From the NCBI RefSeq assembly GCF_002775205.1, contig NC_036451.1:22306351-22370350 (forward strand): a stretch of 64,000 nt of DNA. Reading direction: 5' to 3'. Position numbers and translations under genes: made by a program. Positions within the stretch are counted from its first letter, which is position 1; every line of letters begins with the position of its first letter. Positions 1-12,340 of this stretch are shown here, piece by piece. Below the pieces are notes generated by a model that did not search any database, was not told where the DNA came from, and saw nothing but the letters and a program-made list of their open reading frames with translations. This stretch comes from Xiphophorus maculatus. Its lineage: Eukaryota; Chordata; Actinopteri; Cyprinodontiformes; Poeciliidae.

Positions 1-479
1 CTGTCTTAAATAAAGAGAAAATAAGTCCCACAATGCCTTGCGAGAGCATTTACACTCCAAGAAGTTTTACATTTGTCATGCTACTACCACCGACTTCAGC
101 TTCGTTTTGCCAGGAATTTATTTGATAAGCAAACCAACACGAGGCTGTGCTGTGTTGTGTTGAACCACCTTTCACCGCAGTCACTATGGCAGGTCTTCTG
201 GACGTGGCTTTGCACAGCTGGACACATTATAGTCACAAAAACTCCAAAGGAATAAAATGAAACTTTTAAGACTTTAATCTTTTTCTTCACCGATTCCCAA
301 ATTGTATACGACTAAAAAATGAGGAGAAAATGGTGGGAAAAGGATATAGCTGAAGCAACAATGCATTGCTTCAGTTAGTGATGCTGCAGATTGTCAAACT
401 TTTTTGAAAACAGCCTTGACTCTCTGTTGCACTTTGCCTGTAAATTCGCCCCGCTCGCATGTGGGCAGATGGCGTGGTG

Positions 480-769
480 TGAGAGTCCGTCTGCTTTATG
501 ATTGGCCAATCAGCAGACACGATCTCTCTCTGCCACGCCCTACGGCCCCACGGTTAACCAATAGGATACAAACTGAGAGATCAAGCCCCGCCCTTTTCGG
601 AATATCGACCAATCAGCCTTGAATAAAGGCGGAGTTTGCAGTACACCTACCTGATCAGGAGTCGGGAATCTTTTACCCCAGCTGAATTTTTTATTTTTAT
701 TTTTTTAAGTTTAAGCTCGGGTTTTGGCTGCAGCGTCCATCAGACCGGCTTCTGACCCGAGCTGACGCG
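480..769 (+). promoter_or_regulatory. dhcr24: dhcr24 promoter and 5' UTR with three CCAAT boxes
   Basis: Directly upstream of the dhcr24 start codon lie a palindromic CCAAT pair (ATTGGCCAATCAG, 501-513), a second CCAAT (558-562), a GC box (AGCCCCGCCC, 584-593) and a third CCAAT (CCAATCAG, 609-616). I see no clear TATA box. Human DHCR24 is known to be driven by SREBP-2 through sterol elements next to an NF-Y (CCAAT) site, so this arrangement fits, but I could not pick out a convincing sterol element. The start of transcription, perhaps around 640-720, is inferred. Confidence 0.55.
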
Positions 770-3700
770 ATGAGTCCGCTATTGTATTTAGGAGCTCTGC
801 TGGTTTTCTTCCTGCTCTGGATCAGAGTCAAAGGTCTGGATTACGTGATCGTCCACCAGCGCTGGATATTCGTGTGCTTGTTCTTACTGCCCCTCTCGGT
901 TATATTCGATGTGTATTATTATGCGAGAGCGTGGCTCATTTTTAAGATGTGCTCTGCACCTAAACTGCACGACCAGCGCGTGCGGGACATCCAGCTACAG
1001 GTGAGTGAGGGCTACGTCATCATCTCGTCATCACAACATTCCGGCACAACATACTGCTGGATTTATAGTCTCCTGATCTGAACTGCAGTAGCCATCACCG
1101 TGTATATAATATGCGTTTTGAATCAGAAAAAGCTTGTACGGGGGTTTGAACCAGGGGCGAATCAAGACTCAATGGGGCCCTGAGTAGAATGTAATTTGGG
1201 GGGGGGGGGGGGGGGGGGGGGGGCACTTCCGGCTAAGCTTTGATTTGATTTGACTTAGCTTGGCTGTGGGACTTATGTTCCTTTCTAGTTGCAAGTTGGA
1301 AAACTGGTCAAAGTTGCTGTTTGTTTTGGTGCCACCTCCATTAGCAATACATGCCAAAAATAAATAAATGCATGCACTTCTCGTTAAATCAAAGCAACAT
1401 GCACACGTATAGTGATGATAGAACGCTATGTATGTTACAGACTTAATGAGACGTATCAGAAGTGTTTATACTTGCAGCTTTCATTATGTTTTGTGTGTGC
1501 TGCAGCCATATTGGATTCTAAGCTTGAGTCTGACTGGTGATTTCCTTCTTTCCTAATCAGAGTCCGGATTTTAGAGGGGATCCTTGTTTTATTTCCAAGT
1601 ACAATATTTGACTTGCCAGTGAAAATACAACTCGGTTAAAGGAGATTCATTGGGAGTTTCAAAATGTTATGTTGTGTTTACAAGCAACGATTGGTAAAAT
1701 ATTAACCCACTCTTGCTTTAAATTGCTGATCAACTGATTGTGAATCCAATTTTATTATTGAATTAGCGCTGTTATGGTTACGCCAACTTTATGACGGTTT
1801 TTATTTGTCCTAAATACACCATTAATGCAAATTAAATTGCTCTAAAGCCTCCATACCAGCAGGGGGCACTAAGCAGCTGCAATTCCTGCACATTCCCCAG
1901 CTTTGCGTGACTTGGAACATTTATATCCTTTAAATTTAATGCCTAAGATTAACAGTATATAAGTAGATTTCCCTATATAGTACACTATATAATGTACTGC
2001 TAAAGTACTCTTATTCTGTGTCAAACACAGGTACGTGAGTGGAGGAAGAACGGCGGTGGGACCTACATGTGTACCGGTCGACCCGGCTGGCTCACCGTGT
2101 CCCTCAGAGTGGGAAAATACAAGAAGACCCACAAGAACATTATGATCAATATGATGGACATTCTGGAGGTGGACACAAAGAGGCAGGTAGGAGAAACCAG
2201 GAGACAAGAAGCTGGACGTCGCAGGAGATTATTATTTTTCCCTCCATGCGCTCAGATTAACTAAACTCCTGAAGCTCCCTGTAATCACCATGTTGACTCA
2301 TTACACAACTCGTCTTTCCTGAACATTTTCTTTATTCTTAGGTGTAATTCTTTGAGCAGACATACCTCTAAGCATTTAGAAATTGTTAAGGTCAATTTGA
2401 TTCGTCCAGATATCATACCTTGTGTTAAGGAGAAAAGTTATTATGTTAGCTTAAATTTTGGAAAAGCATGGCTCTCCTTTTCCTCCTGTTAGCCGGGTCG
2501 AGCGGGGTTCTCCGTGAGCGTCCTGCAACCGCGTGCTGCTAAAACGAAACAACAACAAAACGTGTTGACGTCACAGATCACGGAGTTTTAATCTCATACA
2601 AAGCAATCGACAACAAAGTTGCAGAGATACAGAGATATGCATTTTCTCATGAAAATAAAAACACACAAAGGGGAAGACACACAAACACAAAACACATAAG
2701 ACAGACAAAGGCGCCCAACGTGGAGTAAAAAGATGGAAAAAACTCTCTCTTCTCCGGTGTTGACTTGAAACTATAAACCAAAAGGGTGTTTCCCTATTTA
2801 ATATATGCAAAAAAGGCGTTCCGTTCTTTGACCAATCAGAAACTCCCTCAACACCCAGAGATCCTGGGACTCCCCCTATCTCAGCTCCGATGTCTGGCTT
2901 TTATCTAAGTGAAAGGGCGGACGACTTCGTCCTGGGCCGCGCCAGGTACGGGGAGAGGCGCCAAAGAGTCTGTAACTCCTATCAGAGTGTAAATTTTATA
3001 GCTTTGTGTCTGTCAGCGGGGGAGGAAAAAAGGCCCTGCTTTGGCCTGCTTCTTCAGCTGAATTCCCAAATGTTCAACAGAAAACTGTTCCAAATAAAGT
3101 GTTGGCTATCCCTTTACACATGTCGTAAGATTAAGTGTGTTTTTAGCATTAAATAATCATTTTTCTTTACACTTGTTTCAATAGATTTTTTTTCTTCCCC
3201 TTTATGTCACAGAATTCAATGTTGTGTTTGAGGTGTTGCCGTAGATAACATTGGCAGATTACTAAAGTTTTCTCTGATGTTCTGAATTAACATTACCAAA
3301 ATTATGACCTTATTAAAAATAATCCTTAAAGGCATAGTAGGCAAAGTAATAAAATAGCATAGTGCTAATAGGTACTTTTAGATGCTTTTGACCTGAAACA
3401 AAGAAATGTTAATCTGATTTAATGTCAAACAGTGAGAAGAAAAGGACATATTTTGTCAAAAAAAAAAGAAGTTTTTTTGACAATAACTTCAAAGAGTTAG
3501 TTTTTTACTCATGAGTGTCTCATGTACAGGTGGTGCGAGTGGAGCCTCTGGCCAACATGGGTCAAGTGACCGCTCTCCTGAACTCCATCGGCTGGACGCT
3601 GCCGGTGCTGCCGGAGCTGGACGATCTCACAGTGGGTGAGGCGAGCGCACGTCAGATTATTTTTAGGGTTCATCATCTCAGTGTTGCTTCATTTCTCTCT

Positions 3701-6700
3701 CCCCGCTTTCCTAAAAGTAGAAAACCCATCCGTCATCGCGCTGTGATTTCCACAGCTTGTGCACGAGATGGAGATCTGCAAACCCTCCATCAATCAGTGC
3801 GTCCTGTTCAGAGCCACGGCTGCTCCTCTAATTGCGTTAGAAGGAGGAGAGGGGGAAGGGTTCTGGCGTTGCAGCTCGGAAGATGAAACCCGGAGGAAAT
3901 GGCCGCAGCAGCGTGGAAGCACCCCTGGATAGAGTTTCATAATGGATTTCCTGATGCCATAATCTACGCATCAGCGATCTAATGTTTTCCCATCAGGCCG
4001 TGCTACATTCATTTATCCCGCTGTCCACAGACCAACGCGCTCGCAGCAGGCGAATGCTGTTATCTGCTCGTCTGTTTGGCCCCCCTGTTGCTCTCACCCG
4101 GGCAGAAATTCAATTACCGTAGAGCATTTTGTTTTGTTTTTTTTTTCCTTTCTCAGGTGGGCTGGTGATGGGAACAGGCATCGAGTCTTCCTCCCACATT
4201 TATGGGCTTTTTCAACACATATGTGTCGCGTACGAGCTGGTCCTTGCTGACGGCAGCTTGGTGCGCTGCACAGAGGCAAGTACTGCACCGGTTCGAGTCC
4301 AAGGGCCCTAAATCCTACAGCAGACCAGGCGTTCAGAGGGAAAACATTTGGCTTAGACAATGTTTTTGTTATTGCATCACACATTTATGAGCTTTGGTCA
4401 CAAAAACCCCCATTTGAGGTCAAAATTATAGCCAATTATGTACTGTATGTCTTATATCAGACATTTTTTTTTCTTTTCTTTTTTTTTTTTTAGAAAGCTG
4501 ACAGAGCATCCTGTGGCAGTCTGAGAGCAATAATAATAATAAAAACTAGGGCTGCAATTAACAATTACGTTCAGGATTGATTGATTAATCGATCGATTAT
4601 TCTGATGATTAATCTGATTTTAAAAATTTACACAATCTCCCAATTGTTTTTGTTAAAGTCTTTTTTTAATACAATATTAGAATTACGTTAAAGATGCAAA
4701 TAAATAAGAAAATATTTGTCTTCTTAGGGTTAGGGACAAGGTACGGTTTGTTGAATTTTATTGCCTAAAATTGAATAAAGCAGCATTGCTTTTAGTGAAT
4801 GTGTGATTATTTGTATCTTCAAAACACGTCTAACATCAAAGAAAGGTTCAGCCCTTTGTGCTTATTGACTTAATGTCAATACAGTGTAGGGCTAATTTAT
4901 ATATTTATTTTTTTTGGATGAACCAATTAATAATTTGATAGGAAAAGGTGCCTAACGGCAGATGCTTATTTACCGAATTTGAAGCAGGTGAAGCTAAAAG
5001 TATGCCACTCGAGAATAAAGCACATTTACACACAGAGATGTTTTTTTCTTCTTTATCTTAAATTAAAAATGTGTGTATTTTTGTGATGCTCTGAGCTTAT
5101 GAATGTTTTTCTTCCAGGAAGTGGTCTTTTTTAAAAATCTGTATACTTGATTACTGCATGTTGACGATTATTTCAATAATCATTTCATCGTGATTGATCC
5201 TATTAATCGTTTCAGCCCTAAAAATAACACCGGTGTGGTTGAACATTAGACATTTAAAAGATAAAAATAATAAGCAAAGCAGATCTGTGTATCCTTCACA
5301 ACATTTTGTTGGGGTGTGACCAATTTATCCCGTTGAGATTTTACATGATGGACCTTCACATCACACCAAATGACGCACAAGTTTGATGTACAATAATATT
5401 TTTTCTAATTAAAAATATCTGAAAAGTGCGGCATGTGTTTGTATTCAATGGAAGCCCGTTTCTCTTGGCAACATGTCTCAGGCTGAGTCAGACTGGAGGG
5501 AGAAGGTTTGCAAACATCAAATCTTGCCACGGATTCTTGATTAGATTTGAGTCTGTTCTTTGACTAGGCCATTTAAACACACATAAACAGCTATGCTGCT
5601 GATGTGCGCAAATAAACAGCGTGGTTGTAATGTGACAACATGTGAAGTGGTAAAAGGAGTGCGCATTCTTTCCCAAGACAACGTGGGTTTTTGCTTTTCC
5701 CCAAACAGGAGGAGAACTCTGACCTGTTCCACGCCGTGCCCTGGTCCTGTGGCACTCTGGGATTCCTGGTCGCAGCGGAGATTAAAATAGTCCCGGCGAG
5801 GTCCTGGGTGAAGCTGCGCTACGAACCCGTCAGAGGCCTGGAGAACATCTGCCGACGCTTCGCCGAGGCGTCGGCCGACAAGCGGAACACGTTCGTCGAG
5901 GGCATCCAGTACAGCCTGGACTCGGCCGTCGTCATGACGGGAACCATGACCGACCACGCGGAGCCGGACAAGGTGAGGCGCCGGCGTTGGCAGGTCCGCC
6001 GTCCCGTCTTTGACCGCGTCTGATGTCGGATCTTCCTCCTGGACAACAGATCAACAGAATCGGCCTGCACTTCAAACCCTGGTTCTTTAAGCACGTGGAG
6101 AGCTACCTGAGAGGAGGCCACAGCGGAGTGGAGTTCGTCCCTCTGAGGCAGTACTATCACCGACACACGCGCAGCATCTTCTGGGAGCTTCAGGTACACA
6201 CACATGCACATCGCCTGTCACTTTTTAGCATTGGGCTGCTAACGTTAACATCGTAGCTCCACCTTTAGCTTCATCGCCTCAAATCGATAATGGATAAGAC
6301 GAGGGCTCACACAATTAATCAGATTAATCGTGACAAATAAATAATCGTCAAGTAATTTAGTAATCGATCAATTGTTAACTAGATTATTCAGACTCTAAAT
6401 AAGGTCACTTGCTGAAGAACACCATGTAAGCAACAGTAATTGTTGCTTTTATATACTATATATAGTATATATAGTACATTTGCAAAGCTCCTCAAGTGGC
6501 ATAGGTTTAGCTCCACCCGGTTCAATTTAACTAAAGGAATGCTATATTATTGCATTTTAGGCCAAAAAAATGTAATTTGAATTGAGTTATTTGTTTATTT
6601 GATCTTTTTATGTATTTCTAAGATTGCATAAAACAGGCTTAAGCTGATCAGTGAAAAATCTGTACTGTGTGTCACTTTTTATTCCAATGATTTGATTAAT

Positions 6701-9700
6701 CATCAGAGTAACAGATAGAATAATAAATTAGTAAAATAACCGTTAGTTGCCGCCCTACTGAAGACCTCACAGCCGAAATTTTCACACGGAATCGTCTTAA
6801 CTTTTCTGCCAGAATCTTGTTCTTAATCGCTGTTCAACGTTTTCGTCACATCCCAGTGATTTTCAACAGGATCTGAAAATCCGGGTGAGTCAGCCACCGG
6901 TGAGAACATCGTTCTCTGCTGCCTGATCCTCCGGTTTAAATCCAACACATCCTCCCACTATCAGCTTGTAATCAAAGTAAATAATATTGACTGTAAAGCT
7001 GCTCATTTACTATTTTCATGTCGTAAGGCTAAAGCAGTTTTGTTGGAAAATAAAATAAAAAGTGGACCACATGACACTTTTCCCACAGGGACAGAGTTCA
7101 AACTGCTTCTCTGTTTCTTAAAGGGAAATTTCAGGATTTTTGAGTCGAAGTGAGAAATCCCTGTCTGTCCTGGTGTCACTGAGTTGACTATTTACTATTA
7201 ATAATTCACCGCCCAAACATCCTGAGCTAAGCTCATAGTTTTGTTTGAAATGAAGTTTTATTTAGATTATTATGATGTCGTTCGCCAATTAGCCTATTGA
7301 TTTTGTAATTTCTCAGTACTTGCAACCTGACCTTCACTGCAAATGTAGCAAATTTCCAAAGCAACCCCATTTCAAATATTAAAAATGTTTTCATCACCAG
7401 AAAGCAAAATGAATCTAAGCATTTGAAGGAGTCCATTACCACTCCATTAGTGGTTTTCTAAACCACTATATGGTTGGTATACCTCCTTAATAAATCAATG
7501 TCTGCCTTTTTGAAATCCTGTCTGCTGGAAAAAAAAAATTAACTCACATGTAGAAAACTATGAGTGCTGTTATTCCAGGTGTACTTACCTGAGGAAACAG
7601 AAGCAGCAAAATGCACCGAGAAGCATCTTACTGGAAAAAGTCTCGGCTGCTGCTGAAAAAACTCACCTGGAGGCCTCAAAAACAATGACTTTATCCTTTT
7701 AGTTTTTATACTTAGGACATGAGTCTTTATTGTTCCCCTTAAATAGTAGATGAATGCGTGGTAGTAAAGTTTAAAGTGAGGGGAGAGGCATATATTACCG
7801 ATAACAGAGAGACTTTGTGTCTGTATGTGTGTCTACCTCTGAGTTGTGCCTGTGTCAGCACACCCATATTTTTTGCTTTTTGCAACGCTTGTACTTAAGA
7901 TGGTTATTTTCTACTTTACATACCCAGCTGTGTGAACGTTTCACGTAGGAAGGTTATTGGTGACGCACCGCCTCCAACCTACTTTTCCCATGTAAATATT
8001 CCAATTTTGGTGTAGATAACCGGTCAGTGCAAATGTGACGTCATTTATAGGTTCATAAAAAAGCTGTGGCATTAACCTCTGTGCTGTATTTGAGAGTGAA
8101 GCTGTTTTGAGATGATAGGACCACAATTCGGTCTTGGCTCCTCTTGAACCAGCCGTGAGCTTCACCCTCTGGGATCTGCACCGAATGAAGACACCAAGAG
8201 AGCCAGCTACTGTTTAATAATACAGAGCGGCAACCAATGGTTATTTTAGTAATCAATTAATATTTCATCAATTGATTATTCTGATGATTAATTCATTAAT
8301 CGGATAAAATATTAGCACATTCTGCAGAATTTTCATTTAGGCCTTTTCATACAATTGAAGTGCATTAAATGCATTAAAATACACCAATAAACTATTCAGT
8401 GCCTTTTTAAAAAAAATAAGAAAGCAAACATTTTATTGCCTAAAATGCAATAACAACATTTCTTTAGGGTTCGCTTGATCATTTGTAGCAAAGGATGCAC
8501 CTGCAGCAAAAAACACTTCTGACATCATTAACATGTGAAAAGCTGATCTTCCTGCTTGACTTGGCATCATTGTAGAGTAGTACTAATCTGTTGATTTGTT
8601 TATTTATTTTTTCTTTAGAAAAAGTTTCTAAATGGGAATTTTTTTTCCCCCCTACACGCCTTTAACTGGGTGAAGCTAAAAGCTTTGCCACTTGAGGAGT
8701 TCTGGGTACAGCGTATTTACAGACAAAGGATTTTTTAATTTAATCTTAAATGTAAAATGCATATATCTTTTGTACAGTTTTCACTATTTACTGCTGTGGG
8801 CATGTTGTTGTTTCACTAAATGGCCTTTTTTTTATGTCTGTATGTCACAACCAAAGATTAATCGATTACTAAATTAATTCACAATTATCTCAATAATCGA
8901 TTAATCTGATCAATTGTTCCAGCCCAACTCATATACTACTTATTTACTGTTAACATAACTTAATATCCTGAATCTATCCCTTAAAGCCTTCAAATCTCTT
9001 TGTCTCTTTGTAATTTAAACAGTTACTATTAATGGATAATTTTGTCAGCCTATTTTGGAGGGTCATCCGTCCAGCTTATAGAATCCAGACGTTTAGGGCC
9101 TCACAAAGACAATAATGAGACTCTTATTAACCATCAACTGATGTACAGGTCCACCCAGTCACACAGAATCCCTGTTTCCAGGAGCTTAGACTATTTTAAC
9201 AACTCCCCTGCTCACTTCCCCCTAGTTTCCTAAAGCTCTAATGCTCCACCAGTCACACAGTCACAAACACACACCGTGCACACACCCCATTAGCCATTAG
9301 TGAGAATAGCCTGACAGTGGTGTTTTCAGTAACAGTAAATGGCCTGATAAATTATGCATAGTTCTGGTTTGACAGATGCCTAAGGTAGAGTCCTCTGAGC
9401 TTTAGTCTGCTACCTTTTTATTTTTATTTATTTACCTTTTTTTTTAAGGCGCTTGTCTCTGTTTACATTTCACTTGGAATGCAGACAGAAATAGGGCAGT
9501 CTGTGATGGAAATCATCCAGGTGTTGAATTTGATAGCCTCAGACAGAAGTTGTCGTTGTTGTTGTTGTTGTTGTTTTTGCGCTGCCCTCTGGTGGAAATT
9601 TAGGAAAACTGAAGAAGATTGCGTAGGACAGAAAAACCCATAGACTCACCACTTTAAGAGTTTGTTGTGGGCGTGTGTATGAATGAATCAAATAAATCTC

Positions 9701-11623
9701 CAGTAGTCTGCTTTACAAGGGAGTGGTTCAGGTATAACGAAACATATGAACATGAGTGTGTGGTTTTACACTCATGTAAAACCAAGAATTAGCTTTACCT
9801 TTAGAGGAAATCTTCAAGTGGACGCTGACTGCTTCTCTTATCTGAGATGCTAACACTGACATATGAGCTTCCCGGCTCTGATTTGACTCAAAAGTTAATA
9901 TGAACTTGTTTTTTTAAATTATTTTTATTTTTTAAAACCAATTTCAAAACCAGCTTTGTAGCGAGTTTGGAGTCGTTGTAACATCTAACAGTTTTCCAGC
10001 TGAAACACGCTGAAATTTATGGGCTGCGCTTAAAAGCCAGATCCCTTCTGAAAACCCAACCCATCGAAATGAACTACCGCCATTTCTGCCAAGAAGGGTG
10101 ATCGGATATCCGACCAGAATTATCCCAGAAGCTTGTAGACGATTACAAGAAATATTAAAGTCAAGGTGCAGCTTGCAGAAGGACAACATTTTCGTGAGGT
10201 TGTATGTGTAGTTTCGAGGTGGTTTGTATAATTATGACCCTGTGTGGATTGGAAGGTAATTCACGATAACGACTGAAGTCAATTGTCTTGTATTTATTTC
10301 ACCCATTGGGAAAAAAAAAACACATCGTTAGAAGCTAATGATTGTTACCTTCCAGCTTCTGATCGTAGCCCCTAAAAGCCTAAATAAACCTTTGGCAGCT
10401 AAACCTTTAGATAAAAAATATCCAATAACACAGCTCAAAGCTATTGTTGTCTGTGCCTCTTTTACAGGACATCATCCCATTTGGCAACAACCCCGTGTTC
10501 CGCTGGCTTTTTGGATGGATGGTTCCTCCTAAGATCTCTCTGCTGAAACTCACCCAGGGAGAAACCATTAGACGGCTGTACGAGCAGCACCACGTGGTCC
10601 AGGACATGCTGGTACCCATGAAGCATCTGCAGGCGGCCATCACTCGCTTTCACCAGGAAATCAATGTGAGACTCAAATTATTGATCGGCGTGTCACGTTG
10701 CACTCTGTTCATGATGAACTGCGTCTCGCTTGAATCATGAGAGTGACTTGTGCTTTTTCTTTTTTTCTTTTCTTGTTCTTTTTCTTCCTCCCCAGGTTTA
10801 CCCGCTGTGGCTGTGCCCGTTCCTGCTGCCGCCCGGCAGAGGGATGGTCCACCCCAAGGCCCAGCAGGAGGAGGAGCTGTACGTGGACATCGGCGCGTAC
10901 GGCGAGCCGAAGGTCAAACATTTCGAAGCCAAGGCGTCGACGCGTCAGCTGGAGAAGTTTGTCAGAGAAGTGCATGGGTAAGCCTCCTGTCTGAAAACCA
11001 AAACTTGAAACGCACGCGACCAGGGCTGAAACGATTAATCGGATTAATCGTGATTATTGAAGTAATCGTCAACTAATTTAGTAATCAATTAATTGTTAAC
11101 TGGATTAAACGTTAATACCATTTGCTGAAAGGACAACATACATAAAAAAAGAAATTGTACATTTGCATTGAAGATAAAAAGAAAAAAAAATCTTTCTTAT
11201 TCAGAACTCCTCAAGTGGCTGTTTTAGCTTAGGGTTCTCCTGTTATGCACCGTTTTCTATCCAATTATTGAATGGATAATTGGATGCAAAAATTTATCAA
11301 TTTATAATATTGTCTAAAAAATCCTAAAGTAATTACATGAAAAATCTTTAGTGTGCCAATTTTCCTCATGCGATTAATCGATTCATCGTCTAAATAATCT
11401 AAAATAATCGGTAGTTACATGCAACACCTTGTGACATTCTGTTGTTGCATTTCAAATGCTCCTCTCCAGGTTCCAGATGCTGTATGCGGATGTGTACATG
11501 GATCGAGAGGAGTTTTGGGAGATGTTCGATGGACAGCTGTACCACAAACTAAGAGCCGAGCTGGGCTGTAAGGAAGCTTTCCCTGAAGTTTACGATAAAA
11601 TCTGTAAATCTGCCCGGCACTGA
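770..11623 (+). CDS. dhcr24: 24-dehydrocholesterol reductase (seladin-1), 9 coding exons
   Basis: FAD-dependent ER enzyme that reduces the delta-24 double bond of sterol intermediates such as desmosterol, giving cholesterol. Coding exons: 770-1000, 2031-2186, 3530-3635, 4157-4275, 5709-5972, 6050-6193, 10468-10665, 10796-10977 and 11470-11623. They sum to 518 codons (517 aa), against 516 in human. The N-terminus is a hydrophobic anchor (about residues 5-50). Exons 2-5 carry the FAD_binding_4 region, including [35 protein letters not shown] and [15 protein letters not shown]. The C-terminus ends [12 protein letters not shown], almost as in human. Eight introns use GT-AG or fit it; intron 4 appears to be GC-AG (donor AG|GCAAGT at 4276). 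Intron 6 (4.3 kb) and introns 1-4 hold most of the length and several hAT-like insertions. Identity is essentially certain from direct similarity. Confidence 0.97.
1198..1223 (+). repeat. Poly(G) tract of 26 nt in dhcr24 intron 1
   Basis: An uninterrupted run of 26 guanines sits about 200 bp after the first dhcr24 donor site. Long G runs are rare in vertebrate DNA, can form G-quadruplexes and are prone to length errors in sequencing, so the exact length is uncertain. Confidence 0.9.
2465..3150. mobile_element. Unclassified insert in dhcr24 intron 2, possibly an LTR-element fossil
   Basis: About 0.7 kb within intron 2 differs from the AT-rich flanks: it has a GC-rich start, a GC-rich stretch around 2920-2960 and an AATAAA-like end near 3093. 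At 2711-2724 it contains GGCGCCCAACGTGG, which resembles the tRNA-Lys primer-binding site used by several retroviral families. No coding frame of note is visible. I saw no terminal repeat pair or target-site duplication. Family and limits are guesses; if it is an LTR element it is an old, fragmentary copy. Confidence 0.25.
4548..5220. mobile_element. hAT-like non-autonomous element (copy A) in dhcr24 intron 4
   Basis: The copy begins TAGGGCTGCAATTAA and ends TTTCAGCCCTA, an imperfect terminal inverted repeat rich in GATTAATCGAT-type motifs near both ends. Inside, at 4988-5013, a stretch reading GTGAAGCTAAAAGTATGCCAC is shared with copy C and, reversed, with copies B and D. No transposase frame is visible. 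Fish genomes carry many hAT-derived elements with this kind of end. No clean 8-bp target duplication was found. Confidence 0.6.
5474..5585. mobile_element. Tc1/mariner-like DNA transposon fragment
   Basis: The text ATCTTGCCACGGATTCTTGATT, then TTTGACTAGGCCATTTAAACA, matches a widespread fish Tc1-like repeat that I recall (canonical TCTTGCCACAGATTCTCAATTGG...). It is a short diverged fragment just upstream of dhcr24 exon 5. Assignment is from memory of the family. Confidence 0.5.
6303..6755. mobile_element. hAT-like element (copy B) in dhcr24 intron 6
   Basis: Starts GGGCTCACACAATTAATCAG and ends AGTTGCCGCCCT, with TTAATC-rich ends. It shares the interior block GCTCCTCAAGTGGCATAGG (about 6486-6504) with copy D and, in reverse orientation, with copies A and C. 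Non-coding and diverged. Confidence 0.55.
8224..8926. mobile_element. hAT-like element (copy C) in dhcr24 intron 6
   Basis: TTAATCGAT-type motifs flank both ends, and the right end reads TTGTTCCAGCCCA. The interior holds GTGAAGCTAAAAGCTTTGCCAC followed by TTGAGGAGTTCTGG (8670-8705), the reverse-complement equivalent of the block in copies B and D. It lies in the same intron as copy B but in the opposite orientation. Confidence 0.55.
9554..9575 (+). repeat. (GTT)n microsatellite
   Basis: About seven GTT units in dhcr24 intron 6, followed by a short T run. Confidence 0.8.
11021..11425. mobile_element. hAT-like element (copy D) in dhcr24 intron 8
   Basis: Starts CAGGGCTGAAACGATTAATC, the cleanest left end of the four copies, and carries CTCCTCAAGTGGCTGTTTTAG inside (11207-11227), as in copy B. 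The right end is degraded (AAATAATCGGTAGTTACATG). It fills most of the 492-bp intron between exons 8 and 9. Confidence 0.6.
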
Positions 11624-12340
11624 GCCCGAGTTCTGTTCTGCTCTCCGGTCTGATATCCCACGCCAGCGGTACACCGCGGTGCTGTGCACCACTGAAACCA
11701 GCTACTCTTCTTAGAATGCTTCAACCAAAACAAACTTCCTGCACATGAGAATACACCTTTCATTGTTGAACTACTATCTTTTACACCTTAGTTCTTATTT
11801 TGGTACAGTGACAAACTTCTTGTACAACATGAAAAAAAGGCATGACTATTTTTGATGAGTTTTTGTCATTAAAATCCTTTCTTTGCAGAGCCTATTTGGA
11901 TACATAATTAAATAAATTTCATTACATGGTTTCTATAATAATAATAATAAAGATTATTATGATTATTTTTAAATCTCATTTTTATCTTAAAATTTAATGT
12001 TTGGCAATATTTCCTTATATGTTTTAAACTCCTAACAGCTCCTGGTAATTGATTGTCGAAATCACAAATAAAAATATATTTTATAATAAAGTTAATTCTC
12101 CTCCTATGGTGACATCATAATCATATTTCCTCATTTTCTTTTTTGTACATTTGAATTAGTCTGTTTTATAATAAAAATTATGACAGACTAAGAACAAGTC
12201 CATTTGAGAAGCTTTAATGGCTGGTGGTCGGTTCATTTCGACTACTAGAAAAAAAAGACAGTAACCGGATGACACGACAGGGGGCGGTAATGCAACATGA
12301 TTGGATTAAAAACTGCTATAAACCCTAGAGACGAAGAAGA
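11624..12340 (+). other. dhcr24 3' UTR and dhcr24-tmem205 intergenic DNA
   Basis: An AUUAAA at about 11868 and an AATAAA near 11908 are candidate polyadenylation signals for dhcr24. The rest is AT-rich with short ATA/AAT runs around 11938-11950. No other gene is seen. The tmem205 promoter begins near 12300. Confidence 0.5.

Noticed and set aside
4560-5215. Possible homeobox-type TTAATC regulatory cluster in dhcr24 intron 4
   Set aside because: The motifs are explained by the TTAATCGAT-rich ends of a hAT-like repeat found four times in the gene.
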